Assembly (NCBI GenBank): GCA_025057955.1
Contig: JANXER010000004.1
Coordinates: forward strand, 1-49,327
Reading direction: 5' to 3'
DNA: 49,327 nucleotides
Source of the DNA: Candidatus Methanomethylicaceae archaeon
GTDB taxonomy: Archaea > Thermoproteota > Methanomethylicia > Methanomethylicales > Methanomethylicaceae
Shown here: piece after piece, positions 37,934-46,840 of the stretch
Layout: each line of letters opens with the position of its first letter
Numbering within the stretch: position 1 is the first letter of the stretch
Position numbers and translations under genes: made by a program
The notes under the pieces: model-generated
Seen by the model: the letters and a program-made list of their open reading frames with translations, nothing else
Databases searched by the model: none
Told to the model about the DNA's origin: nothing

Positions 37934-38678
37934 GCGAATAATTCCATGTTTAGATGTAGATAAGGGAAGGGTTGTAAAGGGTATAAAATTTGTAAATTTG
38001 AGGGATGTGGGCGATCCCGTGGAGCAAGCCCTCATATATGAGGAGCAAGGAGCAGATGAAATTGTATTCTTAGATATAACTGCCTCCTATGAAGGGAGGG
38101 ATATTTTAATAGAGGTTGTAAGAAGAGTGGCAAGCGAACTATCCATACCATTCACAGTTGGTGGTGGCATTAGAAGCTATGGTGATGTTAGAAGAGTTCT
38201 AATGGCAGGAGCGGATAAAGTATCATTGAATACTGCAGCAGTATTGAACCCAATGATTTTAAGAGAGTGCGCTGAGAGCTTTGGAAGTCAATGTATTGTT
38301 TGTGCAATAGATGCAAAGCGTATTGGAAATGGTTGGGAGGTATATATCTATGGTGGAAGAAAGCCAACTGGTCTTAATGCAATAGAATGGGCGAAAAAAG
38401 CTGAGGAAATGGGGGCGGGAGAGATACTTCTCACTAGCATGGACTTCGATGGCTCTAAGATGGGCTATGACTTGGATTTAACGCGAAGAGTCTCAGAATC
38501 AGTTAATATACCAGTCATAGCCTCTGGAGGTGCTGGCTCTCCTGAGCATATATATCTAGCATTAACCGAAGGGAAGGCTGATGCTGCTCTAGCGGCATCT
38601 ATTTTTCACTATGGTGAATATTCTGTTGAAGAGGTTAAAAAATATTTGAAGAGTAAAGGCGTTCCAGTGAGGTTATAA
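37923..38678 (+). CDS. hisF: Imidazole glycerol phosphate synthase subunit HisF
   Basis: [52 protein letters not shown] start. Confidence 0.96.
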   Translation: MLTKRIIPCLDVDKGRVVKGIKFVNLRDVGDPVEQALIYEEQGADEIVFLDITASYEGRDILIEVVRRVASELSIPFTVGGGIRSYGDVRRVLMAGADKVSLNTAAVLNPMILRECAESFGSQCIVCAIDAKRIGNGWEVYIYGGRKPTGLNAIEWAKKAEEMGAGEILLTSMDFDGSKMGYDLDLTRRVSESVNIPVIASGGAGSPEHIYLALTEGKADAALAASIFHYGEYSVEEVKKYLKSKGVPVRL

Positions 38679-38693
38679 CCGGTGAGGTTATAA
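38664..38693 (+). repeat. Tandem 15-bp duplication at hisF/hisIE junction (CCRGTGAGGTTATAA x2)
   Basis: 14/15 identity; first copy holds the hisF stop, second supplies a GGTGAGG SD-like sequence for hisIE. Confidence 0.85.
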
Positions 38694-38694
38694 T

Positions 38695-39309
38695 ATGAAT
38701 GAAATTATAAACAGGCTGGACTTCAATAAAATGAATGGAATAATACCCGTTATAACAATGGATGAAAATGGAAAGATACTAATGTTGGCCTTTATGAATA
38801 AGGAGGCCTTGGAAAGGACTTTGAAGACTGGAAGGATGCACTATTGGTCGAGATCAAGAGGGAAAATTTGGATGAAAGGCGAAGAATCCGGTCATTATCA
38901 ACATGTATTAGGAATATATACTGATTGTGATAGAGATTCACTATTATTCATAGTGCGTCAAGAAGGGAAGGTTTGTCATGAGGGTGAAAATACATGCTTT
39001 CATGAACCAATAATAGAATATAAAATCAAACCTTTGATAATAGAGGAATTGGAAAGAATAATAGAGGAAAGAATAAAAGAGCCAAAGCAAGGATCTTATA
39101 CATCAAGCGTAGTTAGCAAGGGATTGGAGGAAGCCTCTAAAAAAGTTATTGAGGAAGCTGCAGAGGTTGCAATAGCCGCTCTTAAGGAAAGTGAGGAAAA
39201 GTTAATTTCAGAATTTGCTGATTTAATATTTCATCTATTGATTCTATTGAAAATGAAGGGGCTCAATATTAATTATGTTTATGAAGAGCTATGGAAGAGG
39301 AGAAAGTAG
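38695..39309 (+). CDS. hisIE: Bifunctional PRA-CH/PRA-PH (HisIE)
   Basis: MLAFMNKEALERTLKTGRMHYWSRSRGKIWMKGEESGHYQHV...DCDRDSLL; KKVIEEAAEVAIAALKESEEKLISEFADLIFHLLILL. Confidence 0.95.
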   Translation: MNEIINRLDFNKMNGIIPVITMDENGKILMLAFMNKEALERTLKTGRMHYWSRSRGKIWMKGEESGHYQHVLGIYTDCDRDSLLFIVRQEGKVCHEGENTCFHEPIIEYKIKPLIIEELERIIEERIKEPKQGSYTSSVVSKGLEEASKKVIEEAAEVAIAALKESEEKLISEFADLIFHLLILLKMKGLNINYVYEELWKRRK

Positions 39310-39333
39310 CATTTAAATAATCAACAGCTATAA

Positions 39334-39348
39334 TATAACTAAGTTATA
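39334..39348. promoter_or_regulatory. Palindrome TATAACT-A-AGTTATA upstream of the MFS gene
   Basis: Perfect 7-bp arms in the AT-rich promoter of the 39385 MFS gene. Confidence 0.3.
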
Positions 39349-39384
39349 TAAAGTATATATTATAGTGGCAAAGGAGTTTTCTGT

Positions 39385-40695
39385 ATGGGAAATACCATAC
39401 AAGTTAAATTTACAGATCTGCTAGATAATGCCGTCTGGAGCAAGGAGCATTGGAAGCTATTTGCTACAATCTCCTTGAACTATTTGCTGAATGGTGTAAT
39501 GTTTTCCATAGCTCCATTGCTAGCTTATATTATAGCTCCACATATGGCCATAGAAATATTGGCTATGAATTTATTAGCAGAATGGCTAGGCGCCATAACA
39601 TTTGGTAAAATAGCTGATATTTATGGAAGAAGACCAATATTCATGCTATTATTGCTAATGGAAGTATTAGCTCTAGTGGCTCTATACTTTACTTATCATA
39701 ACCCCATCCTCTTCCTTCTATTCACTTCAATAATGACCTTTGGCATAGGTGGAGAATTTGGAGCAGCTTATTCAGCACTAGCAGAGCTTTGTCCAAGAGC
39801 TCATAGAGGCAAAGCTTTAATGCTTTCTACAAACTTTTGGAATATAGGTGCTGCTATTATAGCTGGTTTGGCCTTAATATTTACCTTCATTTATCTAGAT
39901 CCAATTACTCAAGTTAGACTTCTATTGCTTGCTGCCCTGGGAACGGCAATAGTTGTAGGAATTGCAAGAATTGCACTTCCTGAAAGTATAAGATGGTTAG
40001 TAATTAAAGGTAAAATTGAAAGAGCAGAATCCATTATTAAAAAATTTCTGCCTAAAACTAGCACTATTAGCTTTGAACTTCCTCCAAAACCAAAGATAAC
40101 ATTTGGCGAAGCTATTTCAAAATACCCATTTAGATTGATAATTTTAGCCATAGTGACTGTTGTTCAATATGTAACCTATGGCATGCTAGCTTATTATTTA
40201 CCATATGCTCCAGGATTTGTTTTTGGTATAGGAGAAGCTCCACGTATAATATTCATTGCCAACTTAGGGGCCTCCATAGGAGCCTTCATTTTATTGCCAT
40301 TAATAGATAGAGCAAGAAGACTTTCAGTCTTCTTAGCCTTTCTTGGAGGATTTATTACAGTTGTACTAATCCTTGGAGCTCATAGCATGGCTTCATTAAT
40401 ATTATTCTATTCCATTCTATTCATAAATTTAATATTTTCTGAATGGGCTTGGGGCTCCATTAGTGTACTTCAAAGTGAATTATTCCCAACAGGAGTTAGA
40501 GCTTCTATTGTAGGAATGTTGGTAAGTCTTACAGGAATTGCTGGAGCATTAACAGTATACTTTGAGAAATACTTTACAGCATATGGCTTCATAATATGGG
40601 CAATAATACTTTGGCTCTTAGGCTTAATAGCAGCATCATTATGGTATATAAGAGGAATAGAGAGCGCCCGAAAGAGCCTTGAAGAGCTCACTTGA
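39385..40695 (+). CDS. MFS transporter (sugar/metabolite porter type)
   Basis: GKIADIYGRRPIFMLLLLMEV; LPESIRWLVIKGKIERAESIIKKFLP; twelve-TM-like pattern. Confidence 0.88.
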   Translation: MGNTIQVKFTDLLDNAVWSKEHWKLFATISLNYLLNGVMFSIAPLLAYIIAPHMAIEILAMNLLAEWLGAITFGKIADIYGRRPIFMLLLLMEVLALVALYFTYHNPILFLLFTSIMTFGIGGEFGAAYSALAELCPRAHRGKALMLSTNFWNIGAAIIAGLALIFTFIYLDPITQVRLLLLAALGTAIVVGIARIALPESIRWLVIKGKIERAESIIKKFLPKTSTISFELPPKPKITFGEAISKYPFRLIILAIVTVVQYVTYGMLAYYLPYAPGFVFGIGEAPRIIFIANLGASIGAFILLPLIDRARRLSVFLAFLGGFITVVLILGAHSMASLILFYSILFINLIFSEWAWGSISVLQSELFPTGVRASIVGMLVSLTGIAGALTVYFEKYFTAYGFIIWAIILWLLGLIAASLWYIRGIESARKSLEELT

Positions 40696-40741
40696 AAAGG
40701 CTTATATATATTATTAATTTTTTTCCTTTGAGTGCATTAAA

Positions 40742-41329
40742 TTGACTTGGATTGAGCTATTGGCCATGGTTATATTGATAAGCGCCTCAGGAGTAATGTC
40801 TCCAGGACCACTGTCATTTGCAGCTATAGCTGCAGGCTCAAGGAGTGGTTGGAAGTCTGGATTGAAAATTGGCTTTGGTCATTTAATAGTTGAATTGCCA
40901 ATAGCCTTGGCCATTGCCATGGGAGTTGCCATAGTAGTATCAAATTGGCTATCCATATTTGGAGGAATTTTCATGATTTTCTTTGGATTTATGACGATAA
41001 AAGGGGCTAGAAAAATGGAATTTAAAGAGGCCTCTGGAAATCCAATTTTATTGGGAATTGGGCTTTCAGCTTTAAATCCATATTTCATATTATGGTGGAT
41101 AACCATAGGTGCATCTTTAGTTGCAATTGCCATGGAGCTTGCGGGAATTTTTGGCGTTCTATTTATGTATTTCTCTCATGTTTGGATGGATTTCGCTTGG
41201 CTGGCAATACTTGCCATTATAGGACATCAAGGCAGAAGGCTTGGAAGATTCTATCCAATTTTTGTAGCTATTTTGGGCGCAATTTTAATAGCCTTTGGAA
41301 TTATCTTCATAATAAGAGCTTTACTTTAA
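40742..41329 (+). CDS. LysE-family exporter
   Basis: SASGVMSPGPLSFAAIAAGSRSGWKSGLKIGFGHLIVELPIALAI; GLSALNPYFILWW. TTG start. Confidence 0.85.
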   Translation: MTWIELLAMVILISASGVMSPGPLSFAAIAAGSRSGWKSGLKIGFGHLIVELPIALAIAMGVAIVVSNWLSIFGGIFMIFFGFMTIKGARKMEFKEASGNPILLGIGLSALNPYFILWWITIGASLVAIAMELAGIFGVLFMYFSHVWMDFAWLAILAIIGHQGRRLGRFYPIFVAILGAILIAFGIIFIIRALL

Positions 41330-41584
41330 GGACATTTTTCAATGAGAGGAATTTCATGTAAAAGTTTAATTGCCCCTAGGTGGATAATTTTGTTTTCATA
41401 TTAAGATTATTATATGGGTTAGTGAGGGCAATGGATTTAGCATTGTTAAGAAGATTATTCTTCAATAAAAGATAATTATTAACAATTTGAAAAATCAATT
41501 AGCACCACAATTGGAATAGTTAATACTTTATGATAAAATGAGGGAAATGTTTAATTGTTTGAGATCATATTAGTTTATATTGAT

Positions 41585-41626
41585 ATAATTTTATTATAAT
41601 TATTATAATATTAATAATAAAATTAT
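41585..41626. repeat. AT-only inverted repeat (13-bp arms, 16-nt loop)
   Basis: ATAATTTTATTAT ... ATAATAAAATTAT within the AT-rich 41330-41754 intergenic region. Confidence 0.6.
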
Positions 41627-41766
41627 TATTAGATATTTGATGTATTAATATAACTAAAGTTCACATCAGAGTTAGGATATGTACATTTATTCATTCACAT
41701 CAATAAACTATAGATAAACATTAAAGCTTATAGTAGATTTTTCATTATAAGTATATGGGATTAAAA

Positions 41767-42051
41767 ATGAAAATAAGAGCACACGTCTATATTAGTGGCA
41801 GAGTTCAGGGGGTATTCTTTAGAGCTTGGACTGAGGATGAGGCTGTAAAAAGAGATCTTACTGGATGGGTTAGAAATTTAGCCGATGGAAGAGTGGAGGC
41901 AATATTTGAAGGTGAGGAGGAAATGGTAAAGGATATGATAAAGGCATGTTGGAAAGGTCCTCCTGGAGCCTTAGTTAAAGATGTTAAAGTTATCTTCGAA
42001 GAATTTAAAGGGGAATTCAATGACTTTAGAGTAATATATGGAAAACTTTGA
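41767..42051 (+). CDS. acyP: Acylphosphatase
   Basis: ORF 41755..42051; RAHVYISGRVQGVFFRAWTEDEAVKRDLTGWVRNLADGRVEAIFEG. Confidence 0.95.
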   Translation: MKIRAHVYISGRVQGVFFRAWTEDEAVKRDLTGWVRNLADGRVEAIFEGEEEMVKDMIKACWKGPPGALVKDVKVIFEEFKGEFNDFRVIYGKL

Positions 42052-42054
42052 AGA

Positions 42055-42981
42055 TCATTCTAATTTTTTAATTATATCTGTTAAAGTGAGCTGTCTTCCC
42101 TTTTCCTTGAAAGTCAGTGCATATTCATAAACTTCTTCCAAGCTTTTAAAGCTAAGGTTTTTTATTTTTTCAAAATTCCAACCTGTGCACTTTATGGCGG
42201 AAATCATTGAGGCAAAGCTTACTGCTCTATTCCAATTATTGTTCTTAAGGTATGAGGCTAAAAAGCTTCCAGCCCAAGTATCTCCAGCACCTGTAACATC
42301 TAATAAATTCCTTGTAATTCCAGCCATGGCTGGAATGAATTCTATTCCTTCCTCGAATTTTATTATTGTGCCAATTTCTCCAAGTGTTAGCACTAATATT
42401 TTTGATTTTATTAATTTTAAGGCCTCAGAGGTAACTTCCACTTCTGTTAAAGCATGAAGCTCTCTTTCATTCAAAATGAAAATATCAGATAAATGGGCTG
42501 CATTAATAATTGCCCTTCTATTTATGCTTTTATTGAGATAGTGAATTGAGGAATTGAGGGATATTATTATGTTTTTATATTTTCCCTTTACTTCTCTTAT
42601 CATTTTTTCAACCTTAGGAGGGTTCATGGGTGCTATGTGAATGGCCTTTACATTATAATTTAAAGCTCGAAGTAAATCCTTTGTAGTAATTTTAGCTCCT
42701 ACTCCTATGAATGCTTCCTTATAAGTGGCATTCCAATCCTTATCATAAATTATGAAGAAGCTTGTGCTCCTTCCCTTAATTCTTTTTACCATAGAGAAGT
42801 TTAGCAATATTTCATTGAACTTAAAATCCTCTCCTACTGCAGATATTATATCAACATCCTTACATATTGTCCTAGCACCCATGGCAGCATATAATGCTGC
42901 TCCACCTGGCTGTACCCTTTCACCATGAATATTTCTAATTCTATCCATTGAAATATGTCCTATGATAAGAATCTCTGGCAC
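42055..42981 (-). CDS. PfkB-family carbohydrate kinase
   Basis: ORF 42055..43029; GTG at 42981 likely. ILIIGHISMDRI, VQPGGAALYAAMGARTI, LLDVTGAGDTWAGSFLASYLKNNNW. Confidence 0.9.
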   Translation of the reverse strand: MPEILIIGHISMDRIRNIHGERVQPGGAALYAAMGARTICKDVDIISAVGEDFKFNEILLNFSMVKRIKGRSTSFFIIYDKDWNATYKEAFIGVGAKITTKDLLRALNYNVKAIHIAPMNPPKVEKMIREVKGKYKNIIISLNSSIHYLNKSINRRAIINAAHLSDIFILNERELHALTEVEVTSEALKLIKSKILVLTLGEIGTIIKFEEGIEFIPAMAGITRNLLDVTGAGDTWAGSFLASYLKNNNWNRAVSFASMISAIKCTGWNFEKIKNLSFKSLEEVYEYALTFKEKGRQLTLTDIIKKLE

Positions 42982-43037
42982 AATAATTAGTCTAAGCTCT
43001 AAATATAAAAAGCTGAATTGAAGAAGCATACTTAGAG

Positions 43038-44066
43038 GTGCTATTATTGAGTAAAGAGATCCTCGACAGCATCAAAAGCCTTCTTAATTTTCCTGAGAGG
43101 ACAAAGGCCTATGGATTTGATGAATGGTTGGATGTGAATTCTATTATGGAAATTGGAGAGAAAGAAGGAAAAATTTCCGCAATAGATGGAGGCACTAGTG
43201 AAATAATAAGGTTTCCAACAATGGCTTTGGTTTTAAATAGAATCTATTGTAATTGCTTCCTTGGAATGAAGAAATTGGATTATTTTAGTAGATGTACTTT
43301 TATATCCTTAACTAGGCTTATAAAAGAAGGAGATAAACTCATCTATGAAACTAAAATTCTGAATTTTTTAGAGGGATATTTTGATTTGAAAATTCCAAAG
43401 GTAGACTCAAATGCCATAGAAATGAGAATAGGAAGAAATCGAGGCGATATCACTAGAGCCCTATCAATGGCTAGGAGATTTGCTGAATGGGCCTATGTAG
43501 AAAAAGCATTGGAATCAGGAGCTAAGCTCATATTAATTGATGGATCTTTACAAGCATCCTTTCCAAATGAATCCAAGCTCATGGATTCAGCATATGAGCT
43601 TGTTAGAAATCGCAATGCTATAATAGCAGGGCTTTCTAAGACTACAACTTTATTCACTGAGGAAGGAATTCCCATCTCCGGATTTTTAGAGCACTTAGCA
43701 AGTAAAAGAGGTTTAAGAAAATGGGCCATAAGATTGGGAATTTCCAATGAATGGACACATAGAGCAATTGTATATTACTTAAAACTTCATGAAAATGCAG
43801 ATAGAGGATTTAGAATGGATATATTAAAGGATGTAGGAGAAATAGAGGAAGCTTTCTCTATGCTAGCCTCAAATTCAAAGTATTTTGCATTTCCAGGATA
43901 TCCATATGCATTAATAGATGCTCATGAGTATGCTAAAGTGGGCAGAGAAGAGGCAATGCATATAAAAGGCTTGATACTTGATAGTTTAAATAAAGAGGAA
44001 TCCAAAAAAATGGAGGAGTTTGAGGCCTCATTAACTGGACATAGAATTTTAGATGAATTGGGTTGA
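43038..44066 (+). CDS. nurA: NurA-domain nuclease
   Basis: ISAIDGGTSEIIRF; LILIDGSLQASFP; directly upstream of herA. Confidence 0.88.
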   Translation: MLLLSKEILDSIKSLLNFPERTKAYGFDEWLDVNSIMEIGEKEGKISAIDGGTSEIIRFPTMALVLNRIYCNCFLGMKKLDYFSRCTFISLTRLIKEGDKLIYETKILNFLEGYFDLKIPKVDSNAIEMRIGRNRGDITRALSMARRFAEWAYVEKALESGAKLILIDGSLQASFPNESKLMDSAYELVRNRNAIIAGLSKTTTLFTEEGIPISGFLEHLASKRGLRKWAIRLGISNEWTHRAIVYYLKLHENADRGFRMDILKDVGEIEEAFSMLASNSKYFAFPGYPYALIDAHEYAKVGREEAMHIKGLILDSLNKEESKKMEEFEASLTGHRILDELG

Positions 44067-44072
44067 TGTAAT

Positions 44073-45602
44073 ATGGAAATTGTTGGTTCTATAGTGGCTG
44101 GAGGTAGCGATTACTTAATAATTAGAGAGAAGAAGGGATCAAGTCTAGAGTTAGGAGAGCTTTTGGCTGTGGAGGATGGAGATAAAAAGTACCTCTATGT
44201 GGTGTCCAGTATTGAATATAAATCCATTTTGGATGAAAATAGGCTTTATACAAGTGCGGGAACAATTATAGAGGGAATAAATCCAAAATTGGAAATTCCT
44301 GAGGATGATTTAAAGCTATTTAGAAAAGTAACTTTAGTACCTCTTTTGGAAGTATTAAATAATAATATCTATAGAGCTCCAAGATCAATACCAAGCTTTC
44401 TTTCTAAGGTTAGAAGAATAGAAAGCTCGGATTTCTCCTTTTTAGAAATTCCAAAGAATAGAATTTTCCTAGGAAAAATAAGAAGTGGAAGCAAGGCATT
44501 GGACTTGAATTACTATATGAATGGTGAGGAGATGCTTTCACATCATGTGATAATAGCAGCTCAAACTGGAAGGGGAAAATCCAATATGGTAAAGGTAATG
44601 CTATGGGAAATAATGAATTATAGTAATTTTGGAATATTGATTTTAGATGTTCATAATGAATATTTTGGATATGGCACTCAAAAAGGCCTAAAGGATCATC
44701 CAAGGGCAGATAAAGCTTTAGTATATTATTCAAAGAGCCCCCCTCCAGGGCAGAACAAGCTTGTGGTTAATTTGAAGTCCATAGAGCCAGAGGATCTCTT
44801 AGGAATAATTGAGCTTTCTGAGCCTCAGAAGGATGCCATAAATATCTTTGCACGAGATTATAAGAGGGAATGGTTGAAGGAGCTCCTAAGAGAAGATCCA
44901 GAAAGGGATAAGGAGTTTAAGAAAATCCATGCCTCAACCCTTAGAGCTCTTAGAAGAAAGCTTGGAAATTTATTCAGAATAAGAATTTTAGAAGATGGTG
45001 AACCTTATTGTGAGGATGATGTATTTTGCTTTGAGGGGGCTGGTGAAACAACTATATCTGATATTGCTGATGCCTTGGAAGGGGGAAAGGTGGTAATCAT
45101 AGATGGATCAACAATACCTGATGAAACTGGATTAATAATAATGAGCGCAGTCATGAGAGAAGTATTCAATAGATATGAGAGATATAAAAATGAAGGTCTT
45201 CTTAGGGATAAGGTTCAAATTGGCGTAGTGCTTGAGGAGGCTCCTAGAATTTTAGGAGAGCTATATGATAAGAATATATTTGGGAGAATTGCAAGAGAGG
45301 GAAGAAAGTTCAAAATAGGATTAATAGCAGTAACTCAAATGGCCTCTGTAATACCGGATGAAATTCTCGCCAATATAGGCACCAAGATAATAATGGGAAA
45401 TGAAATGCAAAAGGAGAGAAGAAAGCTCATTGAGAATTCCCCTCAAGATCTTTCGGCTTATAATTACATAATTGCAGGTTTAGAAAAGGGTGAGAGCATT
45501 GTAACTTCCATATTCTCGAAGTTTCCAGTTCCAATATATACTCCTCTCTTCGATGATATTGCTACTAAAAGAGCTGATAAATTTGAGCCTGTATTCTTTT
45601 AG
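44073..45602 (+). CDS. herA: HerA DNA translocase
   Basis: HHVIIAAQTGRGKSNMVKVMLWEI; LILDVHNEYFGYG; VVLEEAPRILGE; RIAREGRKFKIGLIAVTQ. Confidence 0.95.
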   Translation: MEIVGSIVAGGSDYLIIREKKGSSLELGELLAVEDGDKKYLYVVSSIEYKSILDENRLYTSAGTIIEGINPKLEIPEDDLKLFRKVTLVPLLEVLNNNIYRAPRSIPSFLSKVRRIESSDFSFLEIPKNRIFLGKIRSGSKALDLNYYMNGEEMLSHHVIIAAQTGRGKSNMVKVMLWEIMNYSNFGILILDVHNEYFGYGTQKGLKDHPRADKALVYYSKSPPPGQNKLVVNLKSIEPEDLLGIIELSEPQKDAINIFARDYKREWLKELLREDPERDKEFKKIHASTLRALRRKLGNLFRIRILEDGEPYCEDDVFCFEGAGETTISDIADALEGGKVVIIDGSTIPDETGLIIMSAVMREVFNRYERYKNEGLLRDKVQIGVVLEEAPRILGELYDKNIFGRIAREGRKFKIGLIAVTQMASVIPDEILANIGTKIIMGNEMQKERRKLIENSPQDLSAYNYIIAGLEKGESIVTSIFSKFPVPIYTPLFDDIATKRADKFEPVFF

Positions 45603-45610
45603 GTGATGAA

Positions 45611-46840
45611 ATGAAGTTCGCCCATATGTCAGATATACATTTAGGAGCCACTACAGAACCAAGGCTCAGAGAGCTTGAGATTTCCACACTTAATAGAGCC
45701 TTTCAAATATGCATGGATAGAGATGTTGACTTCATAATAATCTCTGGGGATTTATTTCATGTGAACATACCTGATTTATTCATAGTAAAGGAAGCTGTAA
45801 AAATAATGAAGAGGTTTGTGGATCGAGGAAGAAAGATCTATTTAGTTTATGGAAGTCACGATTACTCTCCAAATGCTACTTCCATTGTGGATATACTTGA
45901 GGAGGCTGGATTGATAAAAAGAGTGGGCAAGCCAAGTTTTTCAAATGGAAAGCTGAGGCCAGAGATAATAGTGGATGAGAGGACTGGCGCTATGATTACT
46001 GGAATTTCAGGAAGAAAGCTCTCATTGGAAAGGGATTATTTCAGATATTTAGATAGAGAGTATTTCTCCTCACTTAAGGGCTACAAAATCTTCGTATTTC
46101 ATAGTGCAATAGAGGAATTAAAGAGAAAGGGGGAATATTATGAGGGCATTGCTTCATCAGATCTTCCAAATGGATTTGATTACTATGCAGGTGGACATTT
46201 ACATAGAAGGGTTGAAGATCCTAGGAGGAAAATCTTCTATCCTGGACCATTATTCACCGGCTGGGGGATAGATCTTGAAAATACCATAAAAGGGGAGAGA
46301 AGAGGATTTTTCATAGTTGAAGATGGAAGGGTTGAGTTTTTAGATTTAACACCATTTCAAGGAATCTATAAGGAGATAGATGCCACAGGGCTTTCTGCAT
46401 TTGAGTTAAATAGTAAAATTAAGAACTTCATAGAGAATACTGATGTAAGAGATAAAGTTATTGTTCTCAAAGTTTTTGGAGTGCTTTCGAGGGGAAAAAC
46501 CAGCGATGTGGAATTTTCAAGGATAAGGGAGGAAATAATGAGGAGAGGAGCATTATACTTACACTTGAATCGAAGCCAACTTAGATCTAAGGAATTTGAG
46601 AGCTCTACCCCCATAGGAGAAGATATTCAAAAAATTGAGGAGAATATCTTCAAGGAAGCTGTAAGCAATAGAAAATTTAGTGAATCCAAGCTTATTAATG
46701 AAGTTGTAGCACTTTCAAGGGCGCTCTTCAATCAATTGAAGGTTCAGAAAAAAGAAGGCGAAAGGGAGGCGGATTATGAGAAAAGAATGGAGGAGATTGC
46801 TTTGGAAGTTCTAGGAATTAAGGATCTTCTATCAGGGTGA
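45611..46840 (+). CDS. mre11: Mre11 nuclease
   Basis: FAHMSDIHLGA; FIIISGDLFH; VYGSHDY; GGHLHRR. Confidence 0.95.
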   Translation: MKFAHMSDIHLGATTEPRLRELEISTLNRAFQICMDRDVDFIIISGDLFHVNIPDLFIVKEAVKIMKRFVDRGRKIYLVYGSHDYSPNATSIVDILEEAGLIKRVGKPSFSNGKLRPEIIVDERTGAMITGISGRKLSLERDYFRYLDREYFSSLKGYKIFVFHSAIEELKRKGEYYEGIASSDLPNGFDYYAGGHLHRRVEDPRRKIFYPGPLFTGWGIDLENTIKGERRGFFIVEDGRVEFLDLTPFQGIYKEIDATGLSAFELNSKIKNFIENTDVRDKVIVLKVFGVLSRGKTSDVEFSRIREEIMRRGALYLHLNRSQLRSKEFESSTPIGEDIQKIEENIFKEAVSNRKFSESKLINEVVALSRALFNQLKVQKKEGEREADYEKRMEEIALEVLGIKDLLSG

